A stretch of 64,000 bases of DNA, taken from positions 1,054,001 through 1,118,000 of the forward strand of contig NZ_JACCIU010000001.1 in assembly GCF_019303535.1 (NCBI RefSeq), given 5' to 3'. The position numbers were made by a program, and so were the translations under genes. The notes below the pieces were generated by a model. It was not told the origin of the DNA and made no database searches. It was given only the letters and a program-made list of their open reading frames with translations. Shown piece by piece: positions 56,865 through 64,000 of the stretch (its first letter is position 1; each line of letters begins with the position of its first letter). Source of the DNA: Lactobacillus sp. Sy-1 (GTDB lineage Bacteria > Bacillota > Bacilli > Lactobacillales > Lactobacillaceae).

Positions 56865-56895
56865 CCTTGGCGACTCTCTGGTCCACTCTTAAAGG
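56865..56895 (-). promoter_or_regulatory. PyrR-binding loop 1
   Basis: Minus strand: CCTT and AAGG outer arms, GAC/GTC inner stem and the classic hexaloop CAGAGA. The downstream GCCAAGGTTTG can alternatively pair with CAAACCAAAGGGC, which covers the 5' arm of terminator 1 (antiterminator). Confidence 0.8.
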
Positions 56896-56920
56896 ATATC
56901 AATATTCATATGTTGTTTGT

Positions 56921-56949
56921 ATTATAGCATTGAATCCAGCATAAGACAA
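56921..56949 (-). promoter_or_regulatory. Promoter of the pyr operon
   Basis: Minus-strand TTGTCT (plus 56944-56949), 17-base spacer, TATAAT (plus 56921-56926) preceded by TGC (extended -10). Transcription would begin near 56914, 20 bases before PyrR site 1. Confidence 0.8.
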
Positions 56950-56957
56950 TCACAAAT

Positions 56958-56993
56958 AAAAAAGAGTTGCCGATTAAATCGACAACTCTTTTT
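56958..56993 (-). terminator. Terminator of the giant surface-protein gene
   Basis: AAAAAGAGTTG pairs with CAACTCTTTTT, with an inner CGATT/AATCG stem. It lies 19 bases after the stop codon and just upstream of the pyr promoter. Confidence 0.85.
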
Positions 56994-57011
56994 AAAATTT
57001 TTAATCAGTAA

Positions 57012-60000
57012 TTAGATAAACTTAACGAATTTCTTGTTACTGGTTAGGTACTTACCATTTCCAATATAGAATCTGGTAATTCCCTTGTATTTAACAACCT
57101 TTTGAATCTTGACCTTAGAGCCGGTCTTGTAGAACTTGTTTCTAGTTGTAAATTGTTTTTCACCATGGATCAATGCACCCTTAGGATTGATAACCTTAAC
57201 GGTATTTCTACCCTTCAAGTCTGATTGTTGATAGTAAGCACTTACAACATAGTTGTGGTTAGCAGTAATGTAGGTGCCCTTTCCATTGGATGAGACATCC
57301 TTAACATAGTAACGAACTAATCCACTTGAAGAAATTGCAATCTTGCTAATTCTAAACTTATCAATGTTTGTTCCAGACATCTTCGAAGACTTAGCAACCC
57401 GTTCTTTGACCGAGAAGGTTGGATTCTTGTAGAAGTAGATCTTCTTCTTGTTGTAAACATAGCTAGCATGCTTAGTTAACTTAGCATTAAAGCCAGCAAT
57501 GTATCCGTCCTTGTATCCGGTAGTTTCACCACTAAGTGAAGCAGCAGCAATCGTATCGGAGTTAGCTTGAGCTTTTCCAATTGCATATTGACTCGTGTAT
57601 ACAGCATGCCCGATTGTATATGCCCTTGCAAAGTCACTAGCATAGGATGAACTTGCTCCAGATGGAGTTAGTGAGGATGCGTTATTGGATCCAGCAACAT
57701 ATCCATCGTATGCACCTTGATAAGTTACTTGGCTAGCATACGAAGTATCTTTAGCCTTACCACTTTCAGCATCTCTTACCCCAATTTCAAAGTAGTTCTC
57801 AGCTAGACTAGCAGCCGAAGTGGCACTAGCACTGGCACTACTTAGAGCACTGGATTCAGCACTTTGAATTGCACTGGAAACGCTAGCATTTTCTGAACTA
57901 GCAGCTGAAGCACTCTTAGCAGCGCTATTAGCTGTACTTTGTACTTGAGCAGCACTCATAGCAGATGAAGCAATGCTATTAGCATTAGCAGCACTTTGAC
58001 TATTAGCAAGAATCTGTGGTTCAAGCGATGCTGCAATTGAATTTGCAACTGAAGCAACTGAGGCCGCACTTTGAGCAATGCTGTTTTGAACGTTTGCTTG
58101 GCTAGCCGCAGAATCTGCAACGGAACGTGAGTAACTGGCAATGCCATTGTCACCAACGGAAGCTGCGGATTTAGCAGCAGAAGCAGCACTGGATGCAAGG
58201 GTATTGTCATTGTTAGCAACTACCTTAGCAGCATTTGCAACACTATTTGCTGAACTAGCAACACTGTTTGCTGAACCAATTGTGATTGCAGCAGAACTTA
58301 CAAATGTTGCGTTAACACTTGCAGCAACTGCAGCGCTATTAGCAAGCGTTGCTAATGATGCAATGGAGGCATCACCAGAATTATTGCTAGCAATTGAAGC
58401 AATTGCAGTGGCGATGGAAGCAGTCGCACTAGCATTCGAAGCCACTTGATAGACAACACTATTTGCATGGATACTTACTTGCGCATTATTACTTGCCGCA
58501 GAACTTGCAATTGCAGCAGCACTGTTAGCTCCTGAGTTAGCAGAACTAGTTGAAACTGAGTCCGCACTAGCAACCACCGCGTTGGAAGCAGCTAGATATG
58601 CGTTAGAAGCAAGTCCGTATGCACTCGAAGCTTGTGCATTTAGTGAACTAGCAGATCCCTGTTCAGCAATTGCAGTCGAAGCAGCGGAACCAGCGATTGA
58701 TGTGTTAACACTAACCAGTGCGTTGGCTGATTGTAAGGTTACACTGTTTGACTTCGCAGCGCTAGTTGCAGATGCTGCCAAACTATTGTAGGTGTTTCCA
58801 GCGCTAACGTTTCCTTCAACAAAGTAGGAGTTAGCTTGTTGTGCAGCAGAACTAGCAAATGCAGCAGAAGCTTGAACGATAATGTTAGTCGTATTTACCA
58901 ATGAGCTAGCCGATTCAGCAATCACTCTGGCACTATTAGCAATACTGTTTTGAACTGTAGCATCACTATTCAATGCTGTTGCAGCCTTAGCAGCAGAAGC
59001 AACAATTGAATTCTGTGAATTAAGCACTCCATTAGATGGGTACTTGCTATTCATACTTGCAATGGCAATAGCACTTGAAGCAATTGATTGACTATCTGTA
59101 TTCGTAACCGTAGCAGCAGAACTAGCAGCCTTCGCATAGCTAATTGCTTGGCTATCATCAGCACTGGCAGAACCGCTAACTTCCCCGGCAACACTAGCAA
59201 TTGAATTAGTTTCGTTGGTAGTGGAGTTAGCAACGCTAATTCCGACATTTGCAGCAGCTACTTCGGAGTTAACAACTGAATTAGCTGAACTGGCAATTGC
59301 GCTAGCACTTTGGGCAACGCTGTTACCTGAAGTGGCAACTGATTGTGCAGATGATCCAATCGAAGCTAATGAAGCAGCAGCATCAGATGCAGAATCAGCT
59401 TGACTTCTGTAGAGTGAAATCGTGTTGGCAGCTGATTCAGCGAGTGAGCGAGCCGAACTAGTACTTGCACTGTTTCCTAGTTGAGCATAAGAACTAGCAG
59501 CACTATTAGCACTTTCGGCAGAGGCGTTCGCACTAGTTGCAGCGCTTAATGCTGAGTTAGCAGTTTGACTGGCGCTCTTAGCCTCAACATAAGCAGAACT
59601 AGCAACCAATGCGGCTGATGAAGCTGCGTTGGCAGCGTTAGTTGCAACCGTAGCAACTGATGCAGCAAGCTGAGCATTGGATTGAACAAATTGATCCCGT
59701 GGATATGCAGAAGCAACTGATGCAGCAGCATTTGCGTTCGAAGTTGCCCCTTGAGCAGCGGATACAGCACTAGCAGCTTGTTGAGAAGCAACTAAGCTAT
59801 TACCAGCAGTTTGAACGTTAACTGAACTAGTAACTTGTGAATCAACAATAATCTTAGCAATGTCATTTTGAGCATTACTATTAGCAACGGATGCCCGCGC
59901 AGCATCACTATCTGCGAGACTTGCTTGAACAGCGCTATTCGTTGCATCACTGATGATCGTAGATACTGAGTTAGCAGCTGACTCATCGGTTAGTGCGGCA

Positions 60001-63000
60001 CTAGCAGCACTGGCTGCAACGGATGAGCTTGCTGAAGCATCGTTATAAGCTGATGCAGCAACGCTTTCCATAGTAACCGCATTCGAAGCATTTGCAGATG
60101 CGAACGAGTTGTATTGACTAGCATTGGCATAATCATGGGCACTGGTTGCGCTCGCAGCTAGCGAAGCGTAAATTCCAGCAATTCGTGAGTTTTCACTAGC
60201 AACTGCGTTCACACTATTAACGACAATCGCTGCAGAGCTAACCTTAGCAGTAGCTGAGTATGCCAAACTCTTTTGCATTCCAGCATCATTATTCAAGCTA
60301 GTCAATTGAGCAACCCCAGAGTTAACTACCTGAACGGCAGCACTAACGGTAGCGTTCCCTGAATTGGTAGCGGCAATTGAGTTAACCAAGCTTGCTGAAT
60401 TTTGGCCCTTAGCAGAATCGCTAGCAACAGCAACTGAAGCAGAGGCAGCAATTGAAGCATTTGTACTAGTGGTATTCAAATCACCATTAGTTTCACTAGC
60501 GTAACTAGTGGTGTTACTAAAGGCACTAGCTGCAGCGCTACTGTTGTTGGCCGTGTTACTTTCGGCATTCGATGTTGCAGCATCATTTGCTGAACTAGCA
60601 ATGGCGGCGGCTGAAGCAGCTGCACTTTGATCAGAGATGGCCTTGGAAGCAGCAACACTAGCAACACTCTTAGCCGAACTTGCGGTAGCAGCTGCAGATG
60701 AAGCAGCACTTTGTAAACTAGCCATACTGTTAGCAGTGGAAGCTGCTTGACTATTGTAGACACTTCCGGCAGAAGTATCACCCTTCGCATAAGCAGAGCT
60801 AGCAGCAGAGTTAAGACTATTAACGTTTACAACCGCTGCACTCGCATTAGCTGAAGCCGAGTTAGCAACCGAGGCAGCGACGCTAGCAGCACTAGCGGCA
60901 CTGGTTGCAACACTAGATTGATAGTCAGCATCAGATTGCTTAGCGGCAGTCGTGCTGGCTGCACTATTGGCAATTGAAGCCTGTGAAGCAATGAAACTAT
61001 TCGTTGGGTTAGCAGAAGCAGCGGCACTGGCTGCAGATGCATCACTTTGAGCATTGCCGTTAAAGTTGTTCGTTGCAGAAGCAGCGGAAACAGCTTGACT
61101 AGCGTAACTTGATGCTGATGCAGCATCATTGTCTGCTTTATTAGCAGCGCTATTAATGTCATTAGCGTAGCTACTTGCGGTGCTAGCAGCAGAAACCCCA
61201 CTTTGACTCCCTGACTTAGCAGCATTGGAAGCACTTGATGCAACTGAATTAGCAGATGATGCAACTGAATTAGCACTACTTGCAGTACTGCTATCACTAG
61301 CAGCCTTAGAAGCAGCGGAACTAGCAGTGGAGGCATTTGAACTCGCAGCACTGGCAGCGCTACTTGCAACACTGCTTGCACTATTAGCAGCGCTAGCAGC
61401 ACTCGATGCAATAGATGCAGCATTTGATGCGGCAGAACTATCACCATTTTGAGCGGCAGAATTAGCAGCACTGGCGGCACTCGATGCAATTGAACTAGCA
61501 GTGGAGGCAGCAGTCGATGCTGAACTAGCAGTTGAATTGTTGCTATTTGCAGCACTAGCAGCACTCGACGCAGTTGAGTTAGCACTTGAAGCATCATTGG
61601 AAGCTGAGTTAGCAGTTGATGCGGCACTCGATGCAATTGAAGCAGCGGAGCTCATCGTACTGTTACCTGGTTGTGCAGCGGCTTGACTAGCAGCAGCACT
61701 GGCAGCATTGTTGGCCTGACTAGTGGCAGATGAAGTATCACTGTTGTTAGAACTAGTATCACTTGCAGCACTATTTGCAGTTGAAGCAGCTGATGATGTT
61801 GCACTAGTAGCTGATGATGCAGCAGAACTAGCAGCAGAGGCAGCACTATTATTAGAAGAAGCCGATGCGGCACTCGAGGCAGCTGAATTAGCTTGCTTAG
61901 CAGCATCAACGGCACTAGTAATCGTATTTTCATAACTATTAGCAGCAGAGCGATCATTAATTGCGGCTGAGGCAGCAGAACTGGCTACGCTGGCAGCAGA
62001 AGCAGTGATCGAAGCTGCACTAGATGCAATTGCAACTTGAGCACTAGCACTATCTGCAGCACTGGCAGCACTAACGTTTAATGCTGAAGCCTGCGTGTAG
62101 TTACCAGCACTATTAGCGGAAGCTGCTTGACTAGCGTAAACACTGGCCATTGCAGCTGCTGAACTAGCAGTAACACTTGCGTTATTTGCATCACTAGCAG
62201 CGGATTTAGCAACGCTAGCAGCGCTGGAAGCTACGCTATTTTGCTTATCAGCATCAGCCTTAACACTATTAATTGCGGAACTAGCACTACTTACAACTGC
62301 TGCGGCAGAACTAATTGCAGCGTTACTTGGGTTAGCTGAAACATATGAGCTCATCGTAGCACTTTGACCATCTGCCTTTGCAGAGTCACTAGCAACTGCA
62401 CTGTCAGCTGATGATGCTTGACTAGCATAGTTAACTGCAGCTGAAGCATTAGCATTTGCGGCACTAGCAAAACTAGAAGTTGCGGCACTAGCACTTGCAG
62501 CTTCTGAACTAGCCGCACTAGCACTATTAGTCCCATTTTGGGCTGCTGAAGCAGCGGCAGCGGAAGCAGCAGATTGGGCTGAGGCTAATGAAAGTCCAGC
62601 ATCATTAGCTTTACTTTCATCTGAAGCGGCTTGACTAGCGGCACTTTGGGCCACCTTAGTCAAACTATCAGTAGCAGCCGTAGCGCTATTGGCAACCACC
62701 ACCGCATTACTTGCGGCACTAGCAGCAGATTGGGCTTGAACCGTCATTTGTGAACCAAGAACGTTGTTTCCGGCAGCATAAGCTGAAACAGCTTGACTGT
62801 AGAAGGTATTCGCAAATGATTGTGCATTTGCAACCGTGTTACTTGCAGAACTAACAATGTTTACGTTTGCACTAACCGCACTGTAGGCACTAGCTGCAAT
62901 TCCACTTTGGGATTTAGCATCTGAATTAGCACTATTAATAACGTTCATTGCACTAGTTGCAACACTAACGGCTGATTGGAAAGCACTATTCCGTGGATCG

Positions 63001-64000
63001 TTATTGTAGTAACTATTGATAACGCTATTAGCTTGACTATCTAGAACCGCATTAGAACTTACCACACTGGCAGCAGAACTAGCAATAGCAGCGTATGAAG
63101 ATGCAGCAGATTGATTAGCAGTTGCAGTATTGTAATCAACGGTTACTGCACTAGCAGCTGAACTAACGGTGCTAGATGCTAAGCTAGCAGCACTAGTTCC
63201 ACTAGAAGCACCATTAGCGGTACTGTTGGCACCACTTTCGGCACTATTAACGATTGCGGATTGAACGTTAATATTTCTTACGTCATTGGAAGCTTGAGCA
63301 GCAGCAGCACTAGCAATGTTAGTGTAGCTTTGAACAGCCGTGGAGTTTGTAAGCACTTGTTGAGCAATCGAACTAGCGTAGGTAACCGCATTTGCAGCGG
63401 AACCAGCAAATAACGATGCTGCAGCATTATTACCATTCAAGTAAGCAACGTTTGCAAATGAATCATAATTAGATACTTGAGCTGAATATCCAGAAAGCAT
63501 GTTTAGAAGTCCAACGTTATCAGTACTTACACTACTTGCAGCACTGGCAGCACTAACGGCAGTGCTGGATTGAATGTCAGCATCACTAGCATACGATTGA
63601 GCTGCAGAGTTAGCAGAACTAGCAGCTGATGCGTAACTAGCAATCGTGCTGTTCAGTGAGTTAGCACTAGCTAAACTTTGAACACTAGCATTGGCAGAGT
63701 TAACGGATGTCGCATTACTATTTGCCGTATTAGCATACGAAACGGCTTCAGAAGCATACGAACTAGCTAGCTTAGCATTGACGTTAGCTCCACTAGCAGC
63801 GCTATTGGCAACCGAACCAGCCGATGAAACAGCATTGCTATTGTTAGTAGCAGTTCCTGCAGCACTACCAGCTTCACTAGCAGCTGAACTAGCAGTTTGA
63901 CCAGCACTGGCAATTACTACGTTTGCAGATGAAGCAGTTTGTTCAGCAGCTTCAGCAATTGAAGCTGCGACACTAGCTGCAACTACCGCTGAACTAGCAA
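57012..64000 (-). CDS. Giant Ser/Ala-rich repetitive surface protein, C-terminal part (partial)
   Basis: The frame is open from the window edge to a stop at 57012, at least 2,328 codons; an ATG at 63500 is internal, because the same frame and the same repeats continue upstream to 64000. Most residues are Ser, Ala and Asn in SSAAS-like strings. Under this lie degenerate modules of about 221 residues (see repeat entry). From about 290 residues before the end the composition changes. First comes a Tyr/Gly-rich stretch (AYDGYVAGSNN, YKDGYIAGFNAK), then two basic DUF5776-like domains of about 65-75 residues (YFYKNPTFSVKERVAK and VINPKGALIHGEK starts) ending KKFVKFI. No LPxTG anchor is present. Such DUF5776 ends are known from secreted proteins of lactobacilli; adhesin or fibril function is inferred. 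The signal peptide is off-window. Confidence 0.88.
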   Translation of the reverse strand, partial: ASSAVVAASVAASIAEAAEQTASSANVVIASAGQTASSAASEAGSAAGTATNNSNAVSSAGSVANSAASGANVNAKLASSYASEAVSYANTANSNATSVNSANASVQSLASANSLNSTIASYASAASSANSAAQSYASDADIQSSTAVSAASAASSVSTDNVGLLNMLSGYSAQVSNYDSFANVAYLNGNNAAASLFAGSAANAVTYASSIAQQVLTNSTAVQSYTNIASAAAAQASNDVRNINVQSAIVNSAESGANSTANGASSGTSAASLASSTVSSAASAVTVDYNTATANQSAASSYAAIASSAASVVSSNAVLDSQANSVINSYYNNDPRNSAFQSAVSVATSAMNVINSANSDAKSQSGIAASAYSAVSANVNIVSSASNTVANAQSFANTFYSQAVSAYAAGNNVLGSQMTVQAQSAASAASNAVVVANSATAATDSLTKVAQSAASQAASDESKANDAGLSLASAQSAASAAAASAAQNGTNSASAASSEAASASAATSSFASAANANASAAVNYASQASSADSAVASDSAKADGQSATMSSYVSANPSNAAISSAAAVVSSASSAINSVKADADKQNSVASSAASVAKSAASDANNASVTASSAAAMASVYASQAASANSAGNYTQASALNVSAASAADSASAQVAIASSAASITASAASVASSAASAAINDRSAANSYENTITSAVDAAKQANSAASSAASASSNNSAASAASSAASSATSATSSAASTANSAASDTSSNNSDTSSATSQANNAASAAASQAAAQPGNSTMSSAASIASSAASTANSASNDASSANSTASSAASAANSNNSTASSASTAASTASSIASSAASAANSAAQNGDSSAASNAASIASSAASAANSASSVASSAASAASSNASTASSAASKAASDSSTASSANSVASSANSVASSASNAAKSGSQSGVSAASTASSYANDINSAANKADNDAASASSYASQAVSAASATNNFNGNAQSDASAASAAASANPTNSFIASQASIANSAASTTAAKQSDADYQSSVATSAASAASVAASVANSASANASAAVVNVNSLNSAASSAYAKGDTSAGSVYNSQAASTANSMASLQSAASSAAATASSAKSVASVAASKAISDQSAAASAAAIASSANDAATSNAESNTANNSSAAASAFSNTTSYASETNGDLNTTSTNASIAASASVAVASDSAKGQNSASLVNSIAATNSGNATVSAAVQVVNSGVAQLTSLNNDAGMQKSLAYSATAKVSSAAIVVNSVNAVASENSRIAGIYASLAASATSAHDYANASQYNSFASANASNAVTMESVAASAYNDASASSSVAASAASAALTDESAANSVSTIISDATNSAVQASLADSDAARASVANSNAQNDIAKIIVDSQVTSSVNVQTAGNSLVASQQAASAVSAAQGATSNANAAASVASAYPRDQFVQSNAQLAASVATVATNAANAASSAALVASSAYVEAKSASQTANSALSAATSANASAESANSAASSYAQLGNSASTSSARSLAESAANTISLYRSQADSASDAAASLASIGSSAQSVATSGNSVAQSASAIASSANSVVNSEVAAANVGISVANSTTNETNSIASVAGEVSGSASADDSQAISYAKAASSAATVTNTDSQSIASSAIAIASMNSKYPSNGVLNSQNSIVASAAKAATALNSDATVQNSIANSARVIAESASSLVNTTNIIVQASAAFASSAAQQANSYFVEGNVSAGNTYNSLAASATSAAKSNSVTLQSANALVSVNTSIAGSAASTAIAEQGSASSLNAQASSAYGLASNAYLAASNAVVASADSVSTSSANSGANSAAAIASSAASNNAQVSIHANSVVYQVASNASATASIATAIASIASNNSGDASIASLATLANSAAVAASVNATFVSSAAITIGSANSVASSANSVANAAKVVANNDNTLASSAASAAKSAASVGDNGIASYSRSVADSAASQANVQNSIAQSAASVASVANSIAASLEPQILANSQSAANANSIASSAMSAAQVQSTANSAAKSASAASSENASVSSAIQSAESSALSSASASATSAASLAENYFEIGVRDAESGKAKDTSYASQVTYQGAYDGYVAGSNNASSLTPSGASSSYASDFARAYTIGHAVYTSQYAIGKAQANSDTIAAASLSGETTGYKDGYIAGFNAKLTKHASYVYNKKKIYFYKNPTFSVKERVAKSSKMSGTNIDKFRISKIAISSSGLVRYYVKDVSSNGKGTYITANHNYVVSAYYQQSDLKGRNTVKVINPKGALIHGEKQFTTRNKFYKTGSKVKIQKVVKYKGITRFYIGNGKYLTSNKKFVKFI
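58379..63659 (-). repeat. Hidden 215-222-residue module array in the giant protein
   Basis: Nine anchors of the type [NYQ]P.N..[IVF].S recur at codons beginning near 63659, 62996, 62330, 61670, 61007, 60362, 59702, 59039 and 58379. Spacings are 221, 222, 220, 221, 215, 220, 221 and 220 residues. Each of the last eight modules has a Gly-Asn/Asp-type turn about 75 residues after the anchor and most have Asp or Glu at +125. The DNA copies are strongly diverged and share no long exact repeats. The last module breaks off about 180 residues after its anchor. Confidence 0.85.

Noticed and set aside
57012-63500. ATG 63500 as the true start of the giant protein
   Set aside because: The same frame stays open to the window edge and contains a ninth repeat anchor at the correct spacing upstream. 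No Shine-Dalgarno precedes the ATG.
57956-63900. Many long open frames on both strands in other frames of the giant gene
   Set aside because: They consist of Leu/Val or Ala/Leu/Glu monotony, the expected shadow of Ser/Ala codons (AGC, GCA, TCA) read in other frames. None has a ribosome site.

Overview
The window is chromosomal DNA from a low-GC Gram-positive bacterium of the order Lactobacillales, most likely family Lactobacillaceae. The evidence is a mevalonate-pathway type 2 IPP isomerase, an L27 with a cleavable N-terminal extension beside its Prp protease, a C69 dipeptidase, a class 1A fumarate-type dihydroorotate dehydrogenase and a giant Ser/Ala-rich surface protein ending in DUF5776-like domains. 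I cannot fix the genus from sequence alone. Apart from 1-6561 (mixed strands) and rpmB, every gene lies on the minus strand.

Layout. 1-6561: end of a probable phosphomevalonate kinase gene and fni, an RsmF-type rRNA methyltransferase, a Cof-type HAD phosphatase, glycerol kinase and dipeptidase PepD. 6623-25128: a ribosome, secretion, lipid and chromosome block in the classic Firmicutes order, read leftwards as yloU, fakA-like, recG, plsX, acpP, rnc, smc, ftsY, ylxM, ffh, then a MoxR ATPase/VWA cassette, then rpsP, khpA, rimM, trmD, rplS. 25346-37293: rpmB, then thiN, rpe, rsgA, prkC, prpC, rsmB, fmt, priA, coaBC, rpoZ, gmk. 37372-46465: recN, argR, tlyA, ispA, xseB, xseA, folD, nusB, asp23, efp, rpmA, prp, rplU. 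46670-49084: tRNA-Arg(UCU) and three coupled genes of unknown function. 49215-56635: pyrBC-carAB-pyrD behind a leader with two tandem PyrR-type attenuators. 57012-64000: the 3' part of a giant surface-protein gene whose start lies outside the window.

How the genes work together. Most are housekeeping: SRP targeting (ffh, ftsY, ylxM), ribosome assembly and RNA modification (rimM, trmD, rsmB, rsmF-like, rsgA, tlyA, rnc), replication restart and repair (priA, recG, recN, xseAB), cofactor supply (coaBC, thiN, folD), isoprenoids (fni, ispA), phospholipid initiation (plsX, acpP, fakA-like), a Ser/Thr kinase/phosphatase pair and de novo pyrimidine synthesis.

Most notable observations: (i) the giant low-complexity protein hides a regular 215-222-residue repeat with nine anchors and fixed internal landmarks; (ii) the pyr leader holds two complete PyrR attenuators in series; (iii) rimM and the rsmF-like gene have no ATG, GTG or TTG at the position required by homology and Shine-Dalgarno placement, and seem to start at AUU (or AUC); (iv) ftsY carries four 84-bp tandem repeats coding a Ser/Ala/Glu-rich acidic domain; (v) a MoxR/VWA/small-protein cassette sits inside the ffh-rpsP block; (vi) the three-gene cluster at 46804-49084 is unassigned, and its last member looks like a dimeric dUTPase fold without the metal-binding acids.
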